Positions 23,754-33,228 of a stretch of DNA of 64,000 nt are shown here, in pieces (positions within the stretch are counted from its first letter, which is position 1; every line of letters starts with the position of its first letter). Under the pieces are notes generated by a model. It was not told the DNA's origin. It searched no databases and saw only the letters and a list, made by a program, of their open reading frames with translations. A program made the translations under genes and the position numbers. The stretch lies in the NCBI GenBank assembly GCA_045637805.1, contig JAZUAE010000018.1, positions 1-64,000 of the forward strand. The letters are read 5' to 3'. This DNA is from CAKVLG01 sp045637805 (lineage in GTDB: Bacteria; Bacillota; Clostridia; Christensenellales; UBA1242).

Positions 23754-25403
23754 CTATTCCACATTTATATTTGAAGCATTTACCAATGTAAATTTCGTTG
23801 TTCCATTTAACATATTATTAATTTGTGTTTGTAAATTTTCTCTCTCATTGGTTGCTTCATTTAATTGAGTATTAAAAGTTGTAGTTAAATTATTTATAGC
23901 CTGTTGTACAGAACTATCTATTAATTCTTTCAATACTTTTCCTTGCTTTGCTGATAAAACATATGCAGAATTTTCAGACTCCAAATTATCTACAATTGTT
24001 ACTCCAGCATCTGTGCCTTTTAATGCAATCAATCCCCAATAATCATTTTCTGCACTATCTGATGGTTTTTGGTTTATGTTTGTTTTTTTACAATAATAAG
24101 TACAACCAAAAATACTAACTGTATCAATAAAATATTCATTGTTCAAATATTCTGTGCTAGCATCCCAACCACCCATGGCTCGATACGACTTTCCTTGTTT
24201 AGGCTCTGGAATATTAAAATGAATATTTTTTCTTTTTGTTATTTCATTAGTTTCAATATTGACACTTACATGCTCAGTACAATCAATTTCTGAACTTGAG
24301 ACCGTTAAATTTTCAACAATATCAAGTGCTGTTGATGATTTATTATTTGCAGTTTCAGCTGTAGAAACGGCATTTTCTGATTTATCATTAGCAATATTTG
24401 CAGCATTCACTGCATTAGTTGCACTTGTATTTGCATTATTTGCTGTCATAACTGCGTTATTTGATTTTTCATTTGAAAAATTCGCAATATCATTTGATTC
24501 TTGAGCAATTTCTTTAGATTCCGAAGCTAATGCAACTGCATTATCCGATTTTTCATTTGCATTATTTGATGTTTGGACTGCATTGTTTGACTTTTTATCT
24601 GCACTATTTGCAATTTCTAGTGCATCTTCAGAGTTACTAAGTGCTACATTTGCAGTATTTACAGCATCTATTGATTTACTATTTGCTGTATTTGATGTTT
24701 CTACCGCCCTATCAGCTTTTTCATTAGCACTATTCGACACCTGCTCAGCATATTCCGCACTATTTTGAGCAGCCAATGCACTATTTTCTGCATTTTTTGC
24801 CTTTATGTTTGCAGAGTCTGCACTATTTTGAGCAGCCAATGCACTATTTTCTGCATTTTTTGCACTATCTTCTGCATTAATGGCTGATTTTTCTGCATCA
24901 TCTGCTCTCTTTTGAGCATCTTCAGAGTTAGCTAAAGATTCTCGTGATAACTCTAAAGATAAATTTGCATATTCGTATGCTTGAATTATAAGATCTGGAT
25001 TTTCTGAACTTTCTTTTTTAACATACATTATTGAATCTTCAATAATAATTTTAAACAATTTAAATGGCACAAAAGTTTCTGTGTTGTCTGCTAGATATGC
25101 AATAAATTGAATTTGCAATTCCCCCTTAATCGTTACTGCCGTAGGCAAAGTAAAAGCAAAGTTTAATTTATCAAAATCTTCGCCATAGTTTTTTGTTTCA
25201 TCTTCAGGTGTATATAACCCTATGCTCCACTTTTCATTTCTTATATTTTTAAAGTCTACTCGTTTTGAAAAGTCTTTATATTCTTCTGGGAAATGCACAA
25301 GGATTGTTGTGGCATTATTTTCGCCAGAAATAATTTCATATTCTTCTTTATTTTCAGCAACATATTGCTTGTTTCTTTTTAGTGTTATTTCTATTCCTTG
25401 CAT
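23754..25403 (-). CDS. Baseplate/tail fibre protein, BppU-like with alanine-rich shaft
   Basis: 549 residues. About residues 1-130 resemble the N-terminal domain of BppU-type baseplate proteins. Residues about 155-370 are a long string of 7- and 14-residue units such as NAENSALAAQNSA, which should form a trimeric coiled-coil shaft. About 395-450 contain a small binding domain (GGWDASTEYLNNEYF, YYCKKT, WGLIALKG), and the tail has AYVLSAKQGKVLKELID, common in phage fibres. It probably carries host-recognition or oligosaccharide binding. ATG 25403 is preferred to 25409 because AGGAG lies six bases before it. Confidence 0.8.
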   Translation of the reverse strand: MQGIEITLKRNKQYVAENKEEYEIISGENNATTILVHFPEEYKDFSKRVDFKNIRNEKWSIGLYTPEDETKNYGEDFDKLNFAFTLPTAVTIKGELQIQFIAYLADNTETFVPFKLFKIIIEDSIMYVKKESSENPDLIIQAYEYANLSLELSRESLANSEDAQKRADDAEKSAINAEDSAKNAENSALAAQNSADSANIKAKNAENSALAAQNSAEYAEQVSNSANEKADRAVETSNTANSKSIDAVNTANVALSNSEDALEIANSADKKSNNAVQTSNNANEKSDNAVALASESKEIAQESNDIANFSNEKSNNAVMTANNANTSATNAVNAANIANDKSENAVSTAETANNKSSTALDIVENLTVSSSEIDCTEHVSVNIETNEITKRKNIHFNIPEPKQGKSYRAMGGWDASTEYLNNEYFIDTVSIFGCTYYCKKTNINQKPSDSAENDYWGLIALKGTDAGVTIVDNLESENSAYVLSAKQGKVLKELIDSSVQQAINNLTTTFNTQLNEATNERENLQTQINNMLNGTTKFTLVNASNINVE

Positions 25404-25415
25404 ATTCATCTCCTA

Positions 25416-26417
25416 TTATGTTATTTCGTAGGCAAACCACAAATCCCATCCATACGCTCTGATAGCCGCCATAGACCCACCGCCATAACCATCCGCCGTA
25501 ACATATATTTTACCATCGGTATCTATTTTACCAATATTAGGTCTATACGAACCACTATAAGTCCACATTGATTCTTCAATTACTATTGTTTGCTGGGTTT
25601 TAGGTCTAAATCCTTCTGGAATAGTTGCTAAATGTTTACTTGTTGTTTCATATCTTGTTGCATTAGAATCCTTTATTCTTATACAGCCTATTACGAAGTT
25701 TACCTGTCTCTTAACCCAATTTTCAGGGACACTTGTATTTGAGACTACGACCGACAATGTCCCAGTGGTTATATTTTTGACATTTGTGATTGCTGTTCGC
25801 ACATACGATGTTGTTGCCACTTTTGTAGAATTATCTGTTTGCGCCTGTGTATGTGCAGTTACATTACTTGCAATTGTTCCCCCTGATATAAGGTTCTTTG
25901 AGTTTGTTGCTAAATCACTATTTATGCTATGGGTTGAGTATGCAACCCTATTAAGCATATTCCTTTGGTCTGTAAAGGTTATTGTTCCATTTGTTTGTAT
26001 TGCAATCAAATAAAGTTGAATTTGATATACACCTGTTGTTATTTCAGACAATTTGTCTTGTTGTAGTTCTATGACTGACGTATCACTTTGTGGTGTTACT
26101 TTTACAGCCATTGCCTGTGGTCTAGCCGACAAATCAAACTCAACATAAACCTTCGAGTATTGTGTTCCACTACTTGGTATAACAAAGTTGAATTGGACTG
26201 GTGCATCACTCATTCCAAAGTATCCATAAGCATGAGCCAGACCTGGTCCAACTATTATTCCTCTATCTATGATTGATATAGGAAATCTATTCGCTTCACT
26301 GGCAACTATACCAGGATCTACTTGGCTATAAAAATTATAGATTTTAGCATCAAATGTTGGAACAATTTCATTTTTACCTGTGACGCTATCTCCTATTCCT
26401 TTGAGAATATATCCCAT
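25416..26417 (-). CDS. Tail fibre / receptor-binding protein
   Basis: 333 residues. The N-terminal ~150 residues look like a baseplate-attached domain (DAKIYNFYSQVDPG, IIVGPGLAHAYGYFGM). A linker with threonine- and asparagine-rich HTQAQTDNSTKVATTSYVRTA follows, then a C-terminal jelly-roll-like part with GKIYVTADGYGGGSMAAIRA, often the tip of phage fibres. It starts where the Tal gene stops. Confidence 0.75.
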   Translation of the reverse strand: MGYILKGIGDSVTGKNEIVPTFDAKIYNFYSQVDPGIVASEANRFPISIIDRGIIVGPGLAHAYGYFGMSDAPVQFNFVIPSSGTQYSKVYVEFDLSARPQAMAVKVTPQSDTSVIELQQDKLSEITTGVYQIQLYLIAIQTNGTITFTDQRNMLNRVAYSTHSINSDLATNSKNLISGGTIASNVTAHTQAQTDNSTKVATTSYVRTAITNVKNITTGTLSVVVSNTSVPENWVKRQVNFVIGCIRIKDSNATRYETTSKHLATIPEGFRPKTQQTIVIEESMWTYSGSYRPNIGKIDTDGKIYVTADGYGGGSMAAIRAYGWDLWFAYEIT

Positions 26418-27490
26418 TAGCTTTTCCTCCTATATCTTCTATCATTATATATTTTCATTCTATCTGTGAAATCAATTCTTGTTTTACCAAAAACACACGT
26501 GTAGTATGGATCATTCATTGTGTATTTTAATCCAGTGAATATTGATTGATATTCTCTGTTCTCATACACTATTGTGACCTTATCTCCATATCGGAAGTTC
26601 TTACACTTAACCATCGTTTGTGTTTTCGCCAACTTGTATAGAATACAGTGGTTGAAAATATTTCCGCAAAGTTCACTCTTTGCTTTCTCTTCCATTGTGT
26701 AGCCTTCTTTTACTGCATCTGTTGCATCCCACTCCACATACTTTGTTTGAATAGGCATTATTCTCTTTGAATCATTTACATTTGTAGTTACTTGGTTATT
26801 TTCAAGCAAATAGTATGTTCCTTGCTCAACTCCTGTGTCAGCATTATAAAAAACGACCTTATTATAGGTCGGCATATCATTGTTATCAAATTGTGGTTTT
26901 GATAGTTTTATATTGTCCTTTATAATGTACCCTTCGGTTGAGTTCTTTGCTATCATACACACTATTGTATTGCTCACAAAGTTTATTGAAAAATCTAAAT
27001 AAATATTGTAAGTGTCAAACATCCAATCTATGAAATCTGCTAGATTGATTGTATCTTCATCATCACTATACACACAACTATATTCGCTACCAAATGTCCT
27101 TATTTCTAGTGGTAGTTTCTTTTGTACATCTACTGTGTCAATAAAAGCATATGTGAGTATTGTTTTTAATCCTTGCACCCCATCAAACTTTCTTCCAAGC
27201 AAACTGGTATATTTGAAGACATTGATTACTGTGTCATTGAATAACTCTTTCATATGTTTGAACGAGATCTTTTGTTCTGTGTTATCGATGGAAGTTATGA
27301 CTCCAAGTTCTACTAGTTTATTTCCATTTATGAGTGCAATAATGTCGCCTTTGAACCCCATTGAAGTGTCAATAATTGATGCTGTGCTAGTGTTGTTAGA
27401 TATTATGTCATAGTCAATCGAATAGTCCTTTACAACTCCACCATCAATGTATTGCAAGGTGTTTCTCGCATAAATTCTATAATGAACCAT
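26417..27490 (-). CDS. Tail tip hub protein (Tal-like)
   Basis: 357 residues between Dit and the fibres, where siphophages encode the tail-associated hub. The beta-rich sequence with long insertions and the C-terminal VTIVYENREYQSIFTGLKYT fit this fold. There is no C-terminal lysozyme or endopeptidase domain, so this is a short Tal. ATG overlaps the Dit stop (TAATG). Confidence 0.75.
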   Translation of the reverse strand: MVHYRIYARNTLQYIDGGVVKDYSIDYDIISNNTSTASIIDTSMGFKGDIIALINGNKLVELGVITSIDNTEQKISFKHMKELFNDTVINVFKYTSLLGRKFDGVQGLKTILTYAFIDTVDVQKKLPLEIRTFGSEYSCVYSDDEDTINLADFIDWMFDTYNIYLDFSINFVSNTIVCMIAKNSTEGYIIKDNIKLSKPQFDNNDMPTYNKVVFYNADTGVEQGTYYLLENNQVTTNVNDSKRIMPIQTKYVEWDATDAVKEGYTMEEKAKSELCGNIFNHCILYKLAKTQTMVKCKNFRYGDKVTIVYENREYQSIFTGLKYTMNDPYYTCVFGKTRIDFTDRMKIYNDRRYRRKS

Positions 27491-28386
27491 TACACCAACT
27501 CCTTTTGTATTGAATAACTAATCGTTACTTTACCAAAGTCGGTATTGACTGCTGAGAATACTAGTGTTGATTTTCCAGATGGTATTGTTAGAAAGTTTGA
27601 GTAAGTATAGTCCTTTTCGCCTATATAATAAACATCTTCACGGATGTATTCTCCGTCAACTAGTGTGTATAAACTTGCTTCTTGCTTATTTGGACTACTA
27701 TCAATTTGCAAGAAACTATTTTCTTTTACTATTAAGTTGTATTTGGCTTGGTCTAGTATTTGCCCATCTTGAATAATTCTTATAAAGGGTGTATCGGTTA
27801 CAGCTTCTACCTTTATAACGCAACTTGTTGGTAGGTTTCCTTCATTGTCTATGTCTACAGCAAGGTTATTACTACCACCATAGTAGTATGGATAGTAGTA
27901 TGGATATACGAGTGGTTCTCCATATCTACTTAATTCTAGGACTATTTGTTTGTCTTTTTTCCACCTTGATAGGCAAGCAAATTTTACTTCGCATTTTAGG
28001 AAACCTGTTTTATAATCGATTTCACTTTTCTTTAATTCGTTTATTAGCACCAACTTATACCATTCGCTTTCTAATGAATTGTCGTGTGAGTGTCCATTTA
28101 TTGAGTAGTAAAGTTTCATTGGCGTTTTTGTGTTTATGTTTCCTACGAAGTTCACGAATGCTGTGAAGTGATTATAATCTGAAAAATACAAGTCGCCTAC
28201 TATTGTTTGCGATTGTGTTTCTACTTCTTCTATAAAGCAAGTATTCTCTACTTCGTATGATGTTATTTTTGTTTTTATACCAAAGCCTTCCGGTTCTCCG
28301 AAGAAACTACTTCTTTTGTCGTATGGGTTCTTGGGAGTTAGATTCCAGATTTTGCCTTTTTCATTTTCTAGCCAAAACTTTCTCAC
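27490..28386 (-). CDS. Distal tail protein
   Basis: 298 residues with the Dit opening (FWLENEKGKIWNLTPKNPYD, then SFFGEPEGFGIK) and the Phage_tail galectin-like second half. A tyrosine-rich loop, VYPYYYPYYYGGS, in the middle is unusual. Forms the hexameric ring that joins the tail tube to the baseplate. It overlaps the tape measure stop by a base. Confidence 0.85.
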   Translation of the reverse strand: MRKFWLENEKGKIWNLTPKNPYDKRSSFFGEPEGFGIKTKITSYEVENTCFIEEVETQSQTIVGDLYFSDYNHFTAFVNFVGNINTKTPMKLYYSINGHSHDNSLESEWYKLVLINELKKSEIDYKTGFLKCEVKFACLSRWKKDKQIVLELSRYGEPLVYPYYYPYYYGGSNNLAVDIDNEGNLPTSCVIKVEAVTDTPFIRIIQDGQILDQAKYNLIVKENSFLQIDSSPNKQEASLYTLVDGEYIREDVYYIGEKDYTYSNFLTIPSGKSTLVFSAVNTDFGKVTISYSIQKELV

Positions 28387-29969
28387 TAAATCTTACCTCC
28401 CAATTCCTTATTTATTCTTTCTGCCAATAAATCAGCAACTAGTTCAGCATTTTCTTGACTTATAGGTGAATCTCCTGTCGCATTTATGTCTACATTGATA
28501 TCTACTTGACTATGGTTTGCATTTTCGCTTACCTGTGTAGTGTTTACATCAAAGTCCGAACCCATATTCGAGTATTGAGCTTCTAGGTCTGCCATTTGTG
28601 ATGTTTGCTGATTAAGTGTTTGTGTTAGGTTTGTGCTTTGCCCCATCAAAAATGCGAACAATGTGGCTACAACTAGCACCACCGCTGCCACAGCCCATAG
28701 GATTGGCAATAATGGTGTACTTGCCGCCGAAACTGCTCCAATACCACCAGCTGCTCCATAACTTGCTACTGTGATTGCCTTTATCACACCTACTATTGCA
28801 GTGACTATTGACACGATTTTTGGTAGTAGCACTATGATTAGCAATAAAAATAGTGTGAATTTTTGTTGTTGTGGACTCATACTACCAAACCAATTTGTTA
28901 TTGCTGTTAGTATTGGTAGCACATTCTCTATTACAAACTCACTTAATACCTGTATTATTGGTAGTAAGTTTTCAGCAAGTTCTGCACTCACTTCCATAAA
29001 TCCAAATTTTAGCTCGTTCCAAGTTTCTTGCACTTGCTTTGCTGTCTTTACTTGTTCTTCTGTTGTTATTCCTAGATCTTGTTGCTTTTGGTTTAATTCA
29101 TCAATTGTTTCTGCTGATGTTTGCATCACTTCTAAGACATTTATTGCGTTTTCCCCAAACAATTCATAAGCAAGTGAATTTCGAAGCGAAATATCTTCCA
29201 TTCCTGCTAATGATTGGAGCACTTCATCATATACAACACCTAGTTCTTTTGTATTTCCATTGAGGTCTTTGGTTGACACCCCTAAATGCTCTAAAATGTT
29301 TAGGTATCCTGCACCATTTCCTAGTGCTATGCTTGACATAACACTCTTTAGACTAGTCAATGCCGAGTCAAAGTTGCCTGCATCTCCTGTTATTTCCTTG
29401 TAAACATTCCTTTGTAGTTGCATTTTTTCAATACTGACATCAAGTGCTTTTGCTTGTTCTTCAATTGCTAGTGTCTGGTTTGTGAATGCTGTTATTGATG
29501 CTGTAATTGTTGTGATCAAGGCAAGTGTTAGGGCTGAAAAAGTTCTTAATGTTTTTTGAGATTTTTTCAATGCACTATCTACCTTGTCAAACCCTTTCTC
29601 CAACCTACCAATTCTCTCTATTGTTGGTGCATCTGCTGTCTTTTTTAGTTCTACATTGTATTTTGCAAGTTCATTCTCTGCTTGCATTACAGAAACCTTT
29701 ATTTTATTAAATTCTTTGGCTGTCAAATCGCCCTTTTCAAAGGCTTTTGTGGCCTCTATTTGTTTCTGTCTTAACAATGCGACTTTCTGGGTTGCAAGCC
29801 CTATTTGAGTTTCTAGATTCTTCATTTTTTGTGCCGATGCTTCGGTGTTTTTAGAATCTAGTTTTAATGCCTTATCTAGTTCTCTTGTTTGAGAGGTGGT
29901 TTGCCTTATTGACTCATTCAGTTTCTTCACTTTCTGGTCTATCTGTTCCAGACTTCTACCAACTTCCAT
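28386..29969 (-). CDS. Tape measure protein
   Basis: 527 residues. N-terminal coiled coil (about 1-120, LDKALKLDSKNTEA, AENELAKYNVELKK), a hydrophobic helix near 145-170, a conserved middle (GNAGYLNILEHLG-like), and a second hydrophobic cluster at about 375-470. It sets tail length; at roughly 1.5 angstrom per residue it predicts a short siphovirus tail near 80 nm. AGGAGG before ATG 29969. Confidence 0.9.
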   Translation of the reverse strand: MEVGRSLEQIDQKVKKLNESIRQTTSQTRELDKALKLDSKNTEASAQKMKNLETQIGLATQKVALLRQKQIEATKAFEKGDLTAKEFNKIKVSVMQAENELAKYNVELKKTADAPTIERIGRLEKGFDKVDSALKKSQKTLRTFSALTLALITTITASITAFTNQTLAIEEQAKALDVSIEKMQLQRNVYKEITGDAGNFDSALTSLKSVMSSIALGNGAGYLNILEHLGVSTKDLNGNTKELGVVYDEVLQSLAGMEDISLRNSLAYELFGENAINVLEVMQTSAETIDELNQKQQDLGITTEEQVKTAKQVQETWNELKFGFMEVSAELAENLLPIIQVLSEFVIENVLPILTAITNWFGSMSPQQQKFTLFLLLIIVLLPKIVSIVTAIVGVIKAITVASYGAAGGIGAVSAASTPLLPILWAVAAVVLVVATLFAFLMGQSTNLTQTLNQQTSQMADLEAQYSNMGSDFDVNTTQVSENANHSQVDINVDINATGDSPISQENAELVADLLAERINKELGGKI

Positions 29970-29979
29970 TAGCCACCTC

Positions 29980-30381
29980 CTATCCCTTTATTTTTCTTTG
30001 AAATCTGTCGTATATTCTCTCATCCATGTCTTTTAGGTTATGGATTGCTTTGTTTATGAACCTAGTTCCTTTTATGGTGCTAGTTCCATAGTTGAGTATG
30101 TTTGCTATCTTTTGGTAAGGAATACCTTTTCGGTTTTCCCCTTGGAACTCTACCGAGTATCCATACCAATTGTATTTGGCTACAATCTTGCTTTTCTTTA
30201 ATGAGTTCAAAAGTCCAAGTGTTGCACCCCTAGGTGTTGTGGACTCTAATTGTTTTATTAGGTTTTCCACTTCAAAATCTATTTGCTCTTGTATAGCTTC
30301 TATTGCATAATCCCCATAATCACTTATTTGCTCAAAGTATTCGGCTAATTGCTTTGAAACACCATCATTCCAACTTGCCAT
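29980..30381 (-). CDS. HK97 gp10-like protein
   Basis: 133 residues. TPRGATLGLLNSLKKSKI and the YGYSVEFQGENRKGIPYQKIANILNYGTST segment match the HK97-gp10 family, which includes tail completion proteins. Unusually it lies after the tail chaperones rather than before the major tail protein. Its ATG follows the stop of the frameshift product by one base. Confidence 0.75.
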   Translation of the reverse strand: MASWNDGVSKQLAEYFEQISDYGDYAIEAIQEQIDFEVENLIKQLESTTPRGATLGLLNSLKKSKIVAKYNWYGYSVEFQGENRKGIPYQKIANILNYGTSTIKGTRFINKAIHNLKDMDERIYDRFQRKIKG

Positions 30382-31076
30382 TTATCCCCTTAATTTCCCA
30401 TTGAGTGTCATATCCGACAAACTCATAGGTTTTGTGTATTGAATATTCTTTCCTTCTGCTTTGGCGATTGTCAATGCATCTATTTGTGCTGAATAATCTA
30501 TTAGGTCATAGAAAACATTAAGCCCCATATCTGCCATGTTTACATGAACCCCTGTTTTTATGGCACAATAAAGCATTTGAGTTGTAAAATCTCCCTCAAT
30601 TTGGCTTGTTTCAGCACTTCTTATCCCTGGATTTATCTTTTTTTTTGAGCAATAAACAATGAGAAAAAGTCCAAAAGTTCGCTGATTATTCCCTTATCTG
30701 TGATTACATAAGGTGGAATACTCATAATCAATTCGCCAACATCCATTTTGTTTGGGTATTGTGCTGTTGCAATTAGTGATGCTATAAAGTTTAGGATAAA
30801 CTCACAATCAAACTCGTATTGCTCCATAGTTGAAAGCACTTCGTTTGCTTCTTTATCTTCTAGTTTTTCTAGATCTTCAATGGTTTCAATGTTGTATTCC
30901 TTTAATTTTTCAAGAGTATCCTTATTAGAGTTCTTCTTTGCGAAACTTATAATGTCGTTCAGCAAATCTTTGCCGAAATAACTCTTGTAAAGTATAAATG
31001 TGAAGGCATTTCCACATAGTTTAATTTCTTCGCCATCATCTGTTTTAATGGTCTTTATTAATCCATATTGTTTCAT
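30382..31076 (-). CDS. Tail assembly chaperones G and G-T (programmed -1 frameshift)
   Basis: The zero-frame product (31076-30633) has 147 residues and ends ...FIAQKKR. Just before its stop lies a run of nine A (30646-30638 on the minus strand). A -1 slip there gives CAA AAA AAA AAG ATA and opens a continuous frame to 30382: INPGIRSAETSQIEGDFTTQ, then MLYCAIKTGVHVNMADMGLN. Without the slip, the second part has no good start. All long-tailed phages need both forms to load tail protein onto the tape measure. It lies between the major tail protein and tape measure side genes, as expected. Confidence 0.85.
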
Positions 31077-31078
31077 TG

Positions 31079-31684
31079 TTATGCTCCTACTGTGCTATCT
31101 GGAATATAAATTGCATCTTGCACTTTTGCCCAAATGTCTTTATTGAGATTACTATTTAGTATTGTGTATGTTACTTTGTCTGGCTCGTTCTCTGTATTGA
31201 TGTATTCGTGTGGGTACACCTTTACATTAAGTGTTAGGTTTCTAATTGTCTTACCATCAAAACTAATGCTTGATAATGTTGGCAATTGGAACACTGCCCT
31301 ATACATAGTAAACATTGACTCGCTACCATCTCCGACACTTGAATAATAACCAAATGCAAGTTCTTTGCTCTTGGTTTTACTCTTAATGATCACAGCACCA
31401 TTTTTGTCTATTTTTACATCAAAAAACTTTGAATAAACATTAAATGGTAGCACTGCAAATTTGATTGTGCCTTCGCCTGTTACTTGGGTGTTTAATCTAA
31501 TAAATGAAACATCATCATCTGCATTGATTTCAGTAGTTTCTGACTTGAATTCAATGCTTACTTCCATCAATCCTTGATGGTATTGCTTTTCTCCAAATGT
31601 TCCATCTGGGTTAAGTGTCGCTGCAAAAAACTTTTTGTTTCCTGTTTCATATAATTGGGAAACATTTACTGTCTCGTTTGCCAT
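31079..31684 (-). CDS. Major tail protein
   Basis: 201 residues. SIEFKSETTEINADDDVSFI and GEGTIKFAVLPFNVYSKFF match the phi13/TP901-type major tail tube family. It self-assembles into the tail tube. Followed by the chaperone genes after two bases. GGGAG precedes the ATG. Confidence 0.88.
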   Translation of the reverse strand: MANETVNVSQLYETGNKKFFAATLNPDGTFGEKQYHQGLMEVSIEFKSETTEINADDDVSFIRLNTQVTGEGTIKFAVLPFNVYSKFFDVKIDKNGAVIIKSKTKSKELAFGYYSSVGDGSESMFTMYRAVFQLPTLSSISFDGKTIRNLTLNVKVYPHEYINTENEPDKVTYTILNSNLNKDIWAKVQDAIYIPDSTVGA

Positions 31685-31697
31685 TTTTCTCTCCCTT

Positions 31698-32120
31698 CTA
31701 ATAAATTTTGTATAATGTCAAAGGATAATGAAAAAGTGAAGTTTCAGACTCAAAAATTTCATCTGCAAACTCCACCTCAAACCCGTTATCCTTGAATATG
31801 TCCTCTATCTTTTCTAGCAAGTCCAAATTGTCTTTGCTATCAAAGCTTCTTTTGCTGAAGACATCAATTGCAACCATAACTTCACGAAGGAAGTCATCAT
31901 TATCTGCATTTATTTTGCTTTCAAAACTTGGGAAATAATACGACACATAGGTGGTCTTATTTCTTGCTTTTGGGTTTCTCAAAACACCATGCCAAAACAA
32001 TGTTTTTGTTGCTTTATCTATTTCTGCATCTGTTAGTGAAATACCTTCCACTAAGTCAATGCTTTTTAGTAGTTTTATCACTTCGGTTCTACATACCTTT
32101 CTTGCCTTAATAGTTCTCAT
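31698..32120 (-). CDS. Tail terminator / head-tail joining protein
   Basis: 140 residues from ATG 32120. It overlaps the upstream gene by 14 bases; GAGGTG lies just before. The length, the MRTIKARKVCRTEVIKLLKS start and the position between the head closure and the major tail protein fit a tail terminator. The family match is by context. Confidence 0.65.
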   Translation of the reverse strand: MRTIKARKVCRTEVIKLLKSIDLVEGISLTDAEIDKATKTLFWHGVLRNPKARNKTTYVSYYFPSFESKINADNDDFLREVMVAIDVFSKRSFDSKDNLDLLEKIEDIFKDNGFEVEFADEIFESETSLFHYPLTLYKIY

Positions 32121-32475
32121 ATCGCACCTCATCATAACTTGGCGCAAGTATTTCGTTTGCTCTTATTACCAAGTCGCTTTTGTTATGTTCATAACCATCG
32201 ATTGAAACTATATCGTATGTTTTTCCTTTGAATTCCAAATATAATTCGTTTACTATCTTTGGATTATAAACCACCTTGAATTGTGTGGTTTCTTCAACTT
32301 GAACTGCCCTTGCAGAAAATCTTTCATTCTCTGAAAGTTCTCTCACATAACACCATAAGCCACCACTTTTCTTGCTATGAATATAGGTTTTTATAACCTT
32401 TTCGTATCCATCAATAACTTTGGTGCTTATGCTAAAAAACTGCACTTTTTTATCTTTGTTTTCTTTCTTTTCCAT
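32107..32475 (-). CDS. Head closure protein / head-tail adaptor
   Basis: 122 residues of beta-rich sequence (SKKSGGLWCYVRELSENERF, FKGKTYDIVSIDGYE), typical of the SPP1 gp16-like fold. It starts at the stop of the connector gene. Confidence 0.72.
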   Translation of the reverse strand: MEKKENKDKKVQFFSISTKVIDGYEKVIKTYIHSKKSGGLWCYVRELSENERFSARAVQVEETTQFKVVYNPKIVNELYLEFKGKTYDIVSIDGYEHNKSDLVIRANEILAPSYDEVRYENY

Positions 32476-32747
32476 TAAAAACCTTTTCTCCTATACTCAG
32501 AAAGTAGCAAAGCAACCGAATTTTCAATCTCTCTTGCATTTGTATTTTCACGATTGTTGTAGTATGCACTTACAATAAATTTGGCAGTTTCTTTGATTGT
32601 TGCAGGTACTTCTTGTAGTTCTGATATTGGGTATCTTAGCACTTTCTCTATGATGCCCTGTGCTAGTTTTAATAAGTCGGCAAGGAGGGAGTCTAGCCAC
32701 TCCCCATCAATGCCCAAATATAATTTCATTTCTTCTATTGTTGGCAT
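32475..32747 (-). CDS. Head-tail connector (gp6-like)
   Basis: 90 residues, helical: MPTIEEMKLYLGIDGEWLDS and a conserved IKETAKFIVSAYYNNRE helix, as in the DNA-packaging connector family that docks below the portal. Confidence 0.82.
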   Translation of the reverse strand: MPTIEEMKLYLGIDGEWLDSLLADLLKLAQGIIEKVLRYPISELQEVPATIKETAKFIVSAYYNNRENTNAREIENSVALLLSEYRRKGF

Positions 32748-32768
32748 ATCCTTGCCCTGCCTTACTTA

Positions 32769-33212
32769 CTATTCTTCTGTGGTTTCAGTTGTATCTTCTG
32801 CCACTTCTTCTGTAGTTTCCACAATCTCAGTTTCTCTTTCTACTGCATATCTTGGTTCGCCAAGTAATGCAACGATTCCACAAGTTACTGTGGTGCTTGC
32901 TACTGCATCAACTTTAATTTTGATGCTAGCTGCATCGTAGTGTGCAATTTCATTTGCTACTACATTGATTCTACTTTCAGTGTTGCCACCGATTGTGATT
33001 TCTTCATTCTTAATTTCTTGTTCTGTTGCATCTGGGAGAATTGCCACAACTGATGCTTTAGTTGTTGCTGTGTCGCCTTCGCCTGTGCTAATAACAATTT
33101 GTGCTGATTGATAGTTATCAAGTTTTACTTCTTTTGTTTCAATTGCAGAAGCAAGGCTTGAACCTGGCTCTGCAATGATTTCGATTTTGTTTGTTTCTAA
33201 ATATTGACTCAT
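32769..33212 (-). CDS. Probable capsid accessory protein
   Basis: 147 residues just after the capsid gene. Mostly beta strands (AQIVISTGEGDTATTKASVV) with a very acidic C-terminus full of Glu and Thr. The place and composition fit a head decoration or fibre protein. No family was recognised. Confidence 0.55.
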   Translation of the reverse strand: MSQYLETNKIEIIAEPGSSLASAIETKEVKLDNYQSAQIVISTGEGDTATTKASVVAILPDATEQEIKNEEITIGGNTESRINVVANEIAHYDAASIKIKVDAVASTTVTCGIVALLGEPRYAVERETEIVETTEEVAEDTTETTEE

Positions 33213-33228
33213 ATTATTCTCCTATAAT

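Noticed and set aside
24500..24920. Tandem DNA repeat or CRISPR-like array
   Set aside because: The periodicity is the coding sequence of an alanine-rich coiled-coil fibre shaft; no constant repeats with unique spacers. No CRISPR array was seen anywhere.
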